From the NCBI GenBank assembly GCA_025890175.1, contig JANPYM010000003.1, forward strand, positions 2,910,795 through 2,974,794: DNA of 64,000 nucleotides. The letters run 5' to 3'. Source of the DNA: Ciborinia camelliae (taxonomy: Eukaryota; Ascomycota; Leotiomycetes; Helotiales; Sclerotiniaceae). The notes beneath the pieces were generated by a model. The model ran no database searches. It was not told where the DNA came from and saw only the letters and a program-made list of their open reading frames with translations. The position numbers were made by a program, and so were the translations under genes. This document shows, piece after piece, positions 46,238 to 58,590 of the stretch. Position 1 is the first letter of the stretch. Every line of letters starts with the position of its first letter.

Positions 46238-48973
46238 TAGTTTGTTATTTTTCATGATGGAGCACCGTTGTGCGAATATATAAGGACTATGGTGCGGGGT
46301 AAAAAGAACTTTGCAGCCGAGTTTTAAGCGCGAGTATACTGTATGTGGGGGTTGGTAATTGCTTGGCAGGATAAAAGAAAGGTTGTGGGGGTTGTTTTTT
46401 ATTTAGATTTATTAGCGCTTTGTTTCACATTTCCACATCTAGGTACCTGGGCATGATTTCAGGTCTTGTCAATCCATCCTCCCTTAATTTTAAACCGGTC
46501 GTGAATTTCGTAATCATCTCAACTGGAGCTTCCTCGTAATCTCTATCGAGAAGGGAAGGTTGCTCCGACGCCGGAGTCTTGATTTCTTCATTTCTTTAAT
46601 TGATGGAGATTAGATACGGAGTATATTCATGATTATCATGATTATCATCTTCGTATTAATGATCTTCGGGTCTCATACCGGTAACTTTGCATTTCAAGGT
46701 TATAGGTTTTATTTATTAACCTTAATCATTCCGAAAAGAGTATATGGAAGCGTGGCCCGGGGTGGTTAAAATTTGCCGAATCGGTTAAAGAGGGTGATTA
46801 TGTAATTCAGACACCCGTGGACTGCCGCCATATATATAGCACCAAATCCGTCTGACTCTTATTGTAGATGCCCATTAGAGGGAGGAGCTTGGAATTTTTA
46901 TAGGAACTCTCTAGGTATTCAGTGGATATTTAGAGATTCATGATCTTATACGATGACGATTCGACGTCCATTTGTGAAGTTAAATATGTATGATATTGTA
47001 CAGTGATCGATTGTCTCGGTGAAGTTTCGGTGAACTTCGATACACTTTTTATCCAGCAGTAGGTACCTAGCTTCCGATTGATTGTATTGATACCAATGGA
47101 TACGATTGGTTTCCACGAAATAGTCGTCCTTCATGGCCACGGCCGGAGGGCAAGACTCTATCTATCTCGTTCGATATCTTGATTTCGTAGCTCGTTTATT
47201 TGTCTAGATGCAGTGACCATTCACAGTCTCTAGCCTGATATATATCGGCATTTTACTATAAGATAAGGTTATCCCAAAGTTTCTAGAAGCATCATCCTAA
47301 GACTTTGGCTTGTATCTTTTCGTTTGTCCAAATCTATTTCTGAAAGTCAACACTTTCTCGTCTCATATTTTCAGTCCTTAACTAGTGGATTTAGAACCGG
47401 AAGTTTGATATCATCCGATACCTAACTCGTCGCCTATCAAGCTCATTTGAAGTTCGATGATTGATCATGTCCGTTCTCGTACTTTCAGTCGCTAGTCTGT
47501 GTATTGATCGGAACAACATCGATATCGTGGATATCCCATCTCATGCTGGAAGCAGGTAATCCATCATCATCCTTCCCGAGTCGGCACCAATGAATTCAAA
47601 TAATAGATAGTGAAAGTGCAATCTTCAGTCTCATTGCTATATGTCCACAGTTGGCTTGTGGAACTCTTGATTCAATATCCGTATCAAAGATTCTACTTGC
47701 CGCAAACCGAAGCGTTCGTAGTAATCCGAACTCTCAAGAAGTCCGACCCCTCATACCGGCCATTCTCTGTTCCAATAAGCCTCAGGAGTAGCCCGTTAAT
47801 CCCATAATTTGGTCCGCTTACCCACCAGTCTTCTAAAACGGAAAACATAGACACATAGCGGATATAGTGCCTGAAGGTGAACTGAGCGACGGAACAGAAG
47901 AGGTTGAATTGAGTTTCTTAAAGCTTCATAAGTGACTGACAACAAGTTAAACTAATTGGAGGCCTTGCTTTATAAATATGGCAAGAATATTGTGCACAGT
48001 CTTACCAATAAAACGTCCCGGCTTGCCAGTCAAAAACTTGAATGTACACTCAACGGGCATTGAATGATAGATGTAATTCCACCCCTCTTCCTCTCCTCTC
48101 CTTTCCTTGTGGCTCGAACTCCAACCTCAGTCATTGCTAAATGTGCAAGAGCATGTAATGTTTTGAAGCCCATCCTCAATATGATTTCGATCCGATAGAT
48201 TTCCGTTGAATATAGTTTCTTTCTCATCTGTAAATAGCTTACACTATAATGTACATAGCGACATAAACAATATCCATATTCCGACAAAGCAAAAACATCC
48301 CCAATATTTTAACAATAGTGAAAAGGGACCCCCCCCCTCCCCTCGATCATAAACCAATATAAAACCTTACTTTTGATCAAGTATAAATAAATAGCCGTAT
48401 TTTGGCAGGATTGATAAATGTGCAAAAGCGCCACCTCTCGCGAGTTGGGAGTCAAAGGAAATAGGTATATCGATTGCAAATAGAGAAGTTACACAAGGAG
48501 GTAGCTAGCTACAAGGTTACCACTAACCTGTCGACAGATTAAGGGGGGTAAGATGACATTTGAGAATACACCTATATACCCTATAAACCCCTGGTAATAT
48601 CCATGGCGGGTAATAAAAACATTGACGGTAATATATATAGTAATAGGTAGGTTACCTATATACTACCATCAAGTCAAGACTGCACTTCTTTCATCAGAAG
48701 ATCCAATATCAGATAACCACTCATCATATCCAAATCATTGGAATCTTACAATGTGCATTAATATATGTACCGACTTGAATCATCTTGGCAATGCAACCAT
48801 ACTGGGATGCTTTCCATTAACAAAAAGGAGGATGGAAGTAAATGTTGCTTTATGAAGATCAAGAATGGGAAAAGGAATTAAGGGGAACTGCTTTTTATTT
48901 ATTGCATATCTGAAAGTACAAAAAGAATAATAAAGAGAAAAAACAATACCGAAACCCCCTAATCCTTAATATA

Positions 48974-49015
48974 TATCACAATCACAATCGCAATCACAAT
49001 CGCAATCACAATCAG
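48974..49015. repeat. CACAAT/CGCAAT hexamer repeat
   Basis: About seven imperfect head-to-tail units of AATCACAATCGC type. Confidence 0.8.
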
Positions 49016-49502
49016 AACGTAGAACGCAGAACCAATATTCTACCCCCATTAAAAGCAAGTAGAAAAACTCGATACGTTAAATATTGATTTTTGTATAAGC
49101 CCTAGAATCCCAGCAGACCAGCTGAGTTTTTTTTGTCCTCCCCCACAAGTGAACAGAGAGAAAGAATACTCCGTTGACACCAGAAAGAGGAAAGAAATTC
49201 GTACAATTATGAACTTTACCCCCTCCCTCCCCCTCCCCCTCCCCCCAAACATCTCCGTACCTAGTGATATCACCTAGTGACATCATACTACGAAACTTCG
49301 CCCCCGAATTCGACATTCTACAAAAGCAGCCATTCAAAACCATCATCCTAATATGAGATGTAGACGAACATGAAGAAGTCAAGTTCCCAATAAGTAATGT
49401 GAGAGGCGGATATCCCGCATGTAAGAGAGCGAAAAGTTCGGCCCCTTGACAAAATCAACCAGTAAATATCCGTCAGTGCTGTATGTACAAACCCATTTTG
49501 CC

Positions 49503-49546
49503 CAAACCAATCCAATCCAATCCAATCCACTCCAATCCAATCCAAT
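49503..49546. repeat. (CCAAT)n pentamer tract
   Basis: About eight tandem AATCC units with one changed copy (CACTCC). Confidence 0.85.
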
Positions 49547-49745
49547 AACTTTCACCCGTAATTTCCAAACCATCAACACCCCATGCGGATAGAGTCACGT
49601 AACGCCAATTCATCCGTGTTCCCGAATTTTATGCTGATCATCGCTCTCGTGTCATCATCTACAATACAAAATACCAGCCAAAGGAACTGCTGCCAGTCCA
49701 AAGAGACCCGCCCACGTCGTCATAAGCAGTGGAAGCCAAAGGTAT

Positions 49746-52565
49746 TTACCACCAATTTCCTACTCCTCCCAAGGGATTTGGATCCGGTACTTGTTGATAA
49801 CCCTCGCTTCGGAAATCCCTCGCCATATCGTCCCAGCCATTCCAATTAATGTCGCCATCAAGGTCATTCATATTAAGATCCAATAATGCATTGTCATCCA
49901 TGAGCCAGGGTGTTTGATTCTGGCCATGTAATTGCTGTTGCTGCATTTGGAGTTGAAGTTGTATCTGCTCTGGGGCTAGCATACCCATACCTACCACCTG
50001 GGGAGGTCCATTCGTGCCGTAATTATCGTCATAATTTTGTTGATGCTCTGAATAATGAGTTGATTCTGTTTCCAATGAAGGTGTGTAGGCGACACCATTC
50101 ATTAACTCATGGGTTCTTCGTTGGGCGATAGGACAATCGTGAGGGGCTCCTTCCCAATGCTCTTCAGCGTTCTCTTCATCCATCAAAGACATGTTCTCTT
50201 CTCGCGTTCTGCGGGCTCTGGCCATGAGTTTTCGCATGGGTTGCCAAAACATGCCGCGTTTGCTGCTACCGACGGCGTCACTCCAATCATTAAATGCACA
50301 GTCAATAGCTTGCCAGGCTCGCTCTACAATTGGTGAGTTTTTACGGATAGAGAGTTCGCCAAGAATGAAGGCAATGGCATGCCATTGTACCTATAGACAC
50401 GCGGATCAGTAGTGTTGAGCATCAAGAGATTTGAGATCTACATACATAAGTACGAAACAGCCAACCCCATTTTTTAGTACTGGCCTCAGTCTCTAAAATT
50501 CTTGAATACTCAATAATTTCGATAGATGACTTGAGAAGACGGTCCTTGGTATTTGGAGATAAGCACTGGGGCCTACCCGGTTGGATCAATGGATGATAGA
50601 TTATTAATGACATCTTTGCAAAGATCAGACGTGCCACTGTACCTGCTACCCACTACAATGTCCAAGAATCAGTAAATAAGCAACGCAATGGGAGTATACG
50701 GAGGAATGCGGAGTAACCTATGCTACACCGCCTTTATAGGTTAAAGCAACCAAGTTGGAGCATGAAGAAAATGCCTCTACTTACATAGAGAGGTCCGGCA
50801 TTCTCGCAGTATTTAAGATATTTTTCCTCAAGTCGAACAGAGCAATCCTGGATCAATTCCTCTTTCTCTTCGAGTGTAAGTTTTATCGGATTTCCCATAG
50901 GACAAGGACCACGGCCTGGAGGGGTGTATTGAAGGCGCTTCGATAAAGCACACATCTCAAACCTGATGAGAACGAAAGTCATCTCCGAAACTCCTTCTCG
51001 AGGTTGTGGTGGTTCCTTCGCATCAGGATCTAAATCTGCATCGTCTATCGACAATGGAAATTTCGTGTCGAATGTATGATCAAATATTGAAGGGTCAGAT
51101 CCATGATCCTCGGACGCCCTCACGTCCAGAACACATATTTGCCACCAAAGTCGTCTCCGCATTTCCGTATCATAGGGGGATAAGCCAAACTTCTCTCCGT
51201 CACGGTGCAATCCTGAGGTTGTGTAAGAAATTTAGTCAAAATTAGATATGTAGGAACTCACCAAGTGATTGGCCAATCCTCATGACAAGTCCAGTTAGGG
51301 ACCATACGAACCGAGTATCATCATGTCTGCGAACGCAAATCAAGAATAACACGAATGCTTGAACAGTCACAATCTCGTTAGTATTTAAAAAGCCTGCCCT
51401 GGCAAGAGCTTGCTCTGTACCAAATCGATACCGTTTGATCAAAATACTTTTCTCGATCCCGAAATTGGTAGCAACCTTGCCAAACGTCAGCCATGGCTCG
51501 CGTCAATGGAGTGCATTTTAGGGATAGCAATATAAAAGTACATACCTCTTCATTCGACATGGAAGTGATCGTTGCGAAGTATATAGAGAACATCAAAGCC
51601 TCTGTGCTCCTGCTTATGGTATGTAAGCTGTTCTGAACCTCTTTAATGACCTTGGACATCGTAGGCACATGGAGAAGCTTAACCAGTGGCATCACATTTT
51701 CTAGAAATGTTGACCAGTAAAAAGGTATTTGAGAAGGCAAAGGATGTAAAGCCTTAAGATCGACGTCTGTAGAGCTATACCCCATCACAAAACCTTGATG
51801 ATCTGGTTGGGTAAGGGAAGGTGGGGTTGAAATCGGGGATTCTCCATCGCTATACTCTTCTTCATCATCAAACATGGCGCGAAGCTCGGATATTTCCTGC
51901 GATAGTTCTGCCCAAAATGGATTTGACACATATTGACTCTTTCCTGAATCCAATACCAAACGTCCTATTCCTTGTTCCATGGTTAATTCAGTCTTCGGGG
52001 GTGCGTAACCCATATTGAAAGATCTTGCAACCCATTCCTTTTTTGTGCCCTGTTCTTCATCCACACCATCCCCATTCGTTATGACTTTCGAAGCTTTGCC
52101 AGTAGACTTTTCATTTGATGCGACATCTTTGTTGTATGGGAAGGGATGGTCCATCGATGAAGGCCTCGAATTTTCCGTCTCGCCTTGTCCACTGAGTTCT
52201 TCCACAACTCCTTCCAGTCTCCTAAGCCTCTTCAGAAGTTCTGCTTCTCGATCGCTGATCGGTTTTCCTCCAGCCCTAGGGCGTCTGGGTGCTCGACCGG
52301 GCGCTGGGAATGCACATTGCGTTTGCGCCTTGGTACAATTCGAGCAAGGCACCTTTTTGTCGCATTTGACCTTCCGTCTGCGACATGTAACACATGATCG
52401 TGCATTCAGCCCAGTAGGAGCTGAATTAGAAGCCGAAGTTGATGGTCTCCCAATACCATCGGGGTTGCGAGGTGAGACAGTAGGAGGGGAAATTGAAGAT
52501 GTTGAGGGGTATGTGGGATTTGGTGAGATAGCTCTGGCTTCCTGATTTTGGTAGCCTGGCAACAT
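49746..52565 (-). CDS. Zn2Cys6 fungal transcription factor
   Basis: This is a binuclear zinc-cluster regulator with a fungal-specific middle homology region. Exons are 52565-51546, 51475-51262, 51212-50785, 50652-50446 and 50390-49746, all in frame, giving 837 residues; introns are 70, 49, 132 and 55 nt. The zinc cluster is at residues 58-84 with cysteines at 58, 61, 68, 74, 77 and 84 (CVTCRRRKVKC, then PCSNC). A basic Arg/Pro linker follows, then a leucine-containing coiled coil (AELLKRLRRLEGVVEEL). The fungal transcription factor domain spans about residues 270-640, including the landmark GLHRDGEKFGLSPYDTEMRRRLWWQ. The C-terminus is Gln-rich and then acidic/aromatic (DINWNGWDDM), a plausible activation region. 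Its targets are not evident. Confidence 0.9.
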
Positions 52566-54084
52566 GGCGCTGTTACAGGAATTAAAACCCCTTCACCCGA
52601 TGAATCCAAGATACACAGACTAAAGACTTTATTTTGTCTAAAGTTAAGTTAACCTAGGGGATGAGCTATATGGACAAAGTGAGAATGAAGAGAAGGTTGA
52701 TCGATAACATTGAGGCTGTGTGGCCGATGCCGAAGATCTAATTACTGGGGGCGGTCTCATTGATGCCGGCAAACCAGCCGAATATGGTCTATGTCGCAAC
52801 AGTTCACTAGGTAGGTAGGTAGTGAATGATAGATGGTGATATACTGTATAACTGGTGATTGGTTAAAAAATGAAATTATATTTTCTTCCATTGTTTCATT
52901 GGCTTATAGTAAAAGGTTCTCTATTATTTATAGAAAGCTTGGAAGCTTGGAAACTTTCTGACTTTATATACAATAACATGGATACCTAGCTACCTAGGTA
53001 ATGATATATTGGCGATATTTGGACCCAATGACTTTGAAAAGAAGAAAGAACTTCTGGATGAAAACCCTAGGTAGATTCTATCTTTATTATTACTTAAGGT
53101 ACCTAGGTAGATATTTATAACCAATCTGGAACTACCTAGGATCTAGGTAGCTGGTACATTCTCAAGAATATAAGCTTAAGTAGGTACCTAGTGAATGGCT
53201 TATGATCTTTGTATACAAAATAATTACGTCTTTGATTATATACCTAGGTAGGTAATCCACTCATTCATTATATTGGATACATGTCTGTCTACTGTCTACA
53301 TACTGAGCTACACATACCTATTGAATTCTGGGGGGTTGGTCTCACTAAGAGCTTGAGGTACCTACCGTATTGATGCTTGCCCAGCGTGGTAGGTCGTTCA
53401 TCTCAACCCCACTACAGGACCTTATCCTGATTCCTCAAAACTGTATCCTTATCCTTAATTTTGTTGCCGGGTCAACCAACAATGACCCCTCTTCTTTGAG
53501 TACCTACCTACCTACCTACCTCAGCTCTATCCAACTATTTATTATTATTCCTTTCCCTTCATCTACTGCAATCATCCCCATTCGATTGTTATAAATAACC
53601 TCCCAACCCCTATCAAAAACCAACAGAAAGGGAAAAACAAAGAGAAAAGGGCACAAGGGAAGGATTGGGGAAGACTCTATGTATAACTTCCCCCAGATAT
53701 CTCAGCATCCAATATAGAGTCATTACATCCTTGGGCTCCCATAGCAAAGGCAGCTAGCTACCTACAATTCTAACGAATTATCTATTGCTGAGAAGAGAAA
53801 GGAAAAGGGGGAAGTTCTCTTTTTCACATATGAAACTGACACAATATCTTCAGATCTGACCTAACTTGTCAAGATCAACTCATCAGCTTATCCTGGTGTT
53901 GTTCTCAAGTCTAGGAGTTTGTCCATTTCTCTTACAGGTTGATTATCCACAGGGCTTGTGAAATAATGTTTTATAATCAAATGATTGAAGTTAACGGATA
54001 CAGTATTATATTTTCGGTTTTTATGGATTAAATGAATAAAATATTATTAAATCAGAATTGGCATATATTGACTTTTGATTAAAT
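52566..54084. other. Repeat-rich intergenic region
   Basis: About 1.5 kb, mostly promoter of the Zn2Cys6 gene and 3' flank of the transporter. It is densely sprinkled with ACCTAGGTA/TAGGTACCTA motifs at 52808, 52983-53000, 53098-53112, 53130-53150, 53180-53190, 53240-53255 and 53357, plus a CCTA tract at 53502-53521. No gene seen. Confidence 0.65.
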
Positions 54085-56062
54085 TCATGCCGAGGTCTTC
54101 TCCGCGTCACTTCTCTGCCCTCGTACATCGTCATTGGAGACCTCTCGGCGTTTGTCTGCTTCTCGTTGCATAGAAATCTTCTTGATGTTCAACCATTTCA
54201 TACCAAAGGCTGTAGGCACCGAAATGCAGATTACGATGACAAGAAAGACCATAACATGTGAGACGGCAATCGTGTATGCGTGGCGCAGCTTCTGTATCAA
54301 TTCGGGCGACCGAGTGATTGAGGTTAGGCCGGTAGCCCCAGCGTTGATCACATCTTCCGCTGATACTTTGGACGTGAACTTGGGGATTTCGTGCCGAAGC
54401 CCGCCAACGAGCAATGCACTGCCGATGGGGGCTCCTAAGGCCCTAATTGTGTCAGTATGGTAATTCCAGGTCGTGGATGTCGCGCAGTGTACTTACCCAC
54501 CCAGCTGGCCAAAAAAGCTCGCTATACCGTTGGCAATGAATATATCATTATCACTAACAAGCAAGAGGGTCAGTGATATAACGTAGGTAGTATCTGGAAA
54601 ACCTACGTTTCCATGACTGCTTGAATTGCTATATGGGGGACATTCACTCCAAGTCCGAGCCCGAGTCCAGTCAAAACCATGTATGTGGCCCACTTGGCTG
54701 TCGAGGTATCAGTCTGGAGTGTCGTTAATAGTCCCGAGCCGATAGCACAGAGAACTTGTGCGAACAATACAACAGGCATCTAAAAGTTTCCTCGTGAGCT
54801 TAGCAAAGGGACAGAGGCAAGAGTGCTTACATAATGGCCGGTTATGGTAGTTATTCCGCCACCAGCAAGTAATCCTATCATTTGAGGTATGGCGAGGGAG
54901 ATGTAGCTAACAGCACTTCGTATTGGAGACTGGCCGAGACCAGCTTGAAAGTAAAATGGAAGATAATAGATGGTCTGCTGGGGCGTCAACATCCAATCAC
55001 GATCGATCCCAATAAGAATGACTTACAATATAGGAAGCCATGTTGTCCCAGAACAAATATATGGAGCCCCAGAGAACTGTCCGATCATTGAGGTAGCGAA
55101 GTGGAATGGTTGCATTCTCTCCAGCTTTCCATTGCCAGAGAACAAAAATAATCAGCAAGAGCCCAAACCCAATGATCAAACCAATTGGTCTAGCTGAATT
55201 CCAAGGAGCAGTTGTGCCTCCCTCCTGGAGAGCCAAAAACAGACAACAAGTAGAAGCAATAATGATAACAACGCCGGGAAAGTCCAGCCTTCTGAGTTTT
55301 GTCTTGAGTGCAAGCTTTCGTGTGGATTCGTCGACTCCTTTCAGGCTGAGAAAGATGACGACAAGGCAGAAGACGGCACCTCCAATGGGCAGATTTCTGT
55401 CTAACTGTTAACATCGGCCTTCCCTTCCAGTACTGGCACTCATACATCCAAAAACACCATCGCCAATCGACGCGTTCTGTCAAAGCTCCACCAATCAATG
55501 GTCCGATACTGGAGAATAATCCAAACACACTGACAACCAAGCCTAGAAACACAGAGCGCATCTCCAACGTACAAACATACGTCAAAATACCAAAGGCGCC
55601 TTGGAGGAGTGCACCAGCTCCCAAGCCTGCCACTGCTCTGCCGGCGATGAATGCACCCGAAGATGGTGCCAACGCGCATACAAGGGACCCAACTAAAATA
55701 ATCAGAGATGATTTTACCGACGTGCTTTCTTTCCCGTGCTTACCTTCAAAGATGAAAATCGATACCAAGTAGACGGATTTAGGATTGAAGTATTTGTAAA
55801 GGTTAGCACTGATGGGGGTGGTTGAGGTGAGAGCCATCAGGTAGGCTGCTCCGTACCAGCCGACATCGTCCAGAGCATGAAAATCCGCTGTGATCGTTGG
55901 AGTAGCGACCGATATTATGGTTGTATCCAAAGACATCAAAGTCGTGCCTAGTATCAAAGACCCCAGGATGATGTAGAGTCTTAATCCTGTAGGGTATTGG
56001 GTCTCTGCTTCACCTGCACCGATAGGCGCGGCTTCGGACGGGTTCTTTTGTTCCTCCATCAT
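54085..56062 (-). CDS. MFS multidrug/toxin efflux-type transporter (DHA2, 14-TM)
   Basis: This is a proton-driven plasma-membrane exporter of the DHA2 family. Seven exons are 56062-55744, 55692-55446, 55396-55027, 54977-54831, 54779-54607, 54553-54497 and 54442-54085. All junctions keep frame, giving 556 residues; introns are about 49-54 nt. Family landmarks are SLDTTIISVATPTI in TM1, the DDVGWYGAAYLMAL block, GRAVAGLGAGALLQG in TM5-6, and the antiporter-type FGLFSSIGPLIGGAL followed by WRWCFWINLPIGG across an intron. The N-terminus is short and charged and the C-terminus is a polar charged tail. It faces the cytochrome P450 across a shared promoter, as in small metabolite or detoxification clusters. 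The substrate is unknown. The acceptor of exon 4 could be three bases further on. Confidence 0.85.
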
Positions 56063-56653
56063 AGAAAAGCGGTGCTGAGGAATGATGACGAGAGAAAGAA
56101 GATTGGGGAGAGCTAGAGCTTGAAGCGGGAAAATAGACAATCAGGCTCCATCGGATGATGACTATCCAGATGAGACATTGGTGCCAAATCTCAACGGTGT
56201 TGGTGGTGTTGCATTAAGAGTGGGTTCCAACTGTAGGTTCCATACTATCCAATTACATTGATTCGGTTAGACCCGATGGTATAGGAGTTGAATGTATACA
56301 ATAATGTATTATTATAGTATATTCAATCAATGCAAGTGTAGATAATGCTATTAATAATTAATAAACTATACTTTTTGGGAAAATCTATTGTAGGAGACTA
56401 TTAATAAAAAAGGATTTATTAAAGATTCAAATATTTATTCTACTAATTAATTGGTTGGTCGCATTCACCAACAGACATCCATCGTATGAGCAACAGTTGG
56501 ATGAAGAAAGGCGTACTTGCTGTGCCTCATAGAAACAGGTACTTGCCCTCGCCCCAGATCTTAACTCAAACATGACCCTCATTGACATCTTCAGGTATCT
56601 CAGACGACTTTTTTGTTTTCATTCTTGATGATTTTGATCACCTTTCATCCAAC
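56063..56653. promoter_or_regulatory. Divergent AT-rich promoter between the MFS transporter and the P450
   Basis: About 590 bp separate the two divergent genes. Bases 56290-56455 are strongly AT-rich, with TTAATAATTAATAAAC-like sequence, and could be a nucleosome-depleted core or a trace of repeat-induced mutation. The possible P450 exon at 56572-56594 lies inside this region. Confidence 0.45.
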
Positions 56654-58348
56654 ATGGGTTTCATAGCAACCTTTCTTGAAGCAAATAAAATCGTGGTGGC
56701 ATTTTTTGCTCTGCTGGCGGTATAGTTGCCCAACCATTTGACAGAACGCACACAGCTGATGTATGGAAGTACCCCGCAGCATGTGCCATCTACAATGTCT
56801 ATTTCCACCCTCTCTCGAAATTTCCAGGCCCTAAGCTCTGGGCTGCTTCTCGACTTCCTTTCATATACTGTCTCCTCACGGGACAGCTCGTGAGACGAGT
56901 GAAAGAATTCCATGACACCTATGGAGAATTCTACCGCCTCGCGCCAGATGAAGTCTCATTCGCCAGTGAGCAAGCTTGGAACGACATATATACCTTCCGT
57001 CGAGGTCACAAGCGCGCTGGAAGAGACAAGGTTTGGTATATTGGTTAGGAAATCCCTCGGAGAATTCAGTTGAACAACAATTGCTAATTATCCTAGCACC
57101 GAATAACCAGGCTGATAATCTCATTACGACGACTGACTTCAAGTTCCACGCTCGTGTTCGAGGGCTGCTAAGCCACTCTTTCACAGATGAATCTCTCCGC
57201 ACACAACACCCACTGATTCAATCTCATGCTGACATGCTGGTCTCCAAAATCAGAGAATCTGCCGAGAAGCCCGAGAACTCAATGAAAGGTGCTCGGATCA
57301 ACATGACGGACTGGTTGAACTTCTTCACAATGGATATCATTGGAGACTTGGCATTTGGAGAACCGTTTGGCTGCCTCGAGAAGGGAGAATATCATCATTG
57401 GGTCCGCACGCTGTTCAGCTATCTCAAGGGCATGTCGATTGCCGCAGCCCCTCGATTCTACCCCACGATGGAGTTTCTGTTCCAGAAACTGATCCCCAAA
57501 AGTGTCATAGAGGGACAAAAACAACATAGCGCGTATGCAGAAAAGATGATAAATCGCCGCCTAGACACGAAAAGTGATCGCCCAGATTTTATGACTCCTT
57601 TCATGAGAAACAATGTCAACTTTGAAAATATGTCTCGCGCGGAGATCGTATCCACATTCAATTTCATCATCGTGGGTGGCTCGGAAACTTCAGCAACAAC
57701 GATGACCGGTATATTTAACCACCTAACCAAAAAAAAGAATAAGCGAATCCTCGAACGACTTTGCAATGACATCAGAACAAAGTTCAAGGAGGAGAAGGAC
57801 ATCACTATAGATGCGATTCAGGATACTCCTATCCCCTATTTGGAAGCCGTGCTCAACGAGGGCCTGAGAATATGCAATCCAATTCCTAGTGGGCTGCCTC
57901 GTGTAGTCCCTGAAGGTGGCGACGATTATTGTGGGATATTTCTCCCTGGAGGTGTGAGTACTTGCAATCCCCAAAGACAGACTCACCGGTTCTAACATTC
58001 CAGAAGACGCGTCTAGCAGTTCGAACATTCGCGACAAATCGATCCAAGAAGATCTTTGCTGATCCAGATGAATTTGTTCCTGAACGCTGGTTACCAAAAG
58101 ACCAGCAACCGGCAAAATATGCTAACGATCAGCTCTCGGCTAGCAAGCCTTTCAGTGTTGGATTCCACAGCTGTCTTGGAAGACCTCTTGCATGGGTAGA
58201 GATGCGTCTCGCCGTCACTAGACTCTTGTGGGCGTTCGATCTTTCCGTTGAGGCGGAAGACGAAGTAGATTTTGACGAGTTTCCGGTGATAATGATCATT
58301 CAAAAAGCGCCTATGAACTTGAGAGTCAAGGTCAGACCTGGCATCTAG
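56654..58348 (+). CDS. Cytochrome P450 monooxygenase with an unresolved 5' end
   Basis: This is a haem-thiolate oxygenase, probably of a secondary-metabolism or detoxification class. The reliable exons run from about 56745 to 57043, 57097-57953 and 58004-58348; introns are 53 and 50 nt. Landmarks are YFHPLSKFPGPKLWAA, the I-helix VGGSETSATT, the ExxR motif in LNEGLRICNP, FVPERWL, and the haem-binding FSVGFHSCLGRPLAW, whose cysteine is present. A good membrane anchor starts at the ATG at 56654 (GFIATFLEANKIVVAFFALLAV), but that frame meets a stop at 56723. No donor in it splices in frame to the next exon. A start at 56572 with exon 56572-56594 spliced to 56745 is frame-consistent (507 residues) but lacks an anchor. 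So either the gene is damaged at its 5' end or the true model eludes me. Confidence 0.8.
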
Positions 58349-58590
58349 CAACGGGCACACTAAAAGTGTTTAGTAAAAGTGCCCATGGATTGTACGTATA
58401 CTTGAACGAGAACTGGATTTTTGGCCTTCGCCGTCAGTGTCAGCGAGTTGAAAAAGTAGTTGGGGCGGGGTTGAAATGAATGAGTGTTGAACCAGGTGCA
58501 TATTTAAATCCATTGTATGTAGCCGCCGAATTCCGGAAATGATCTCCTGATCCTATCACAGAGATTGAAGAGAAGATCAGTGAATTTACT
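58349..58590. other. Short intergenic region downstream of the P450
   Basis: P450 3' flank, with no features seen. Confidence 0.5.

Larger units (their letters stand above)
46238..49745. other. 3.5-kb region without a recognisable gene
   Basis: Only short, unconvincing ORFs. It has a polypyrimidine run at 48328-48345, a TCACAATCGCAA-type repeat at 48974-49015, C/T-rich sequence at 49210-49245 and a CCAAT-pentamer tract at 49503-49546. The right-hand part is the 3' flank of the Zn2Cys6 gene. Confidence 0.55.
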
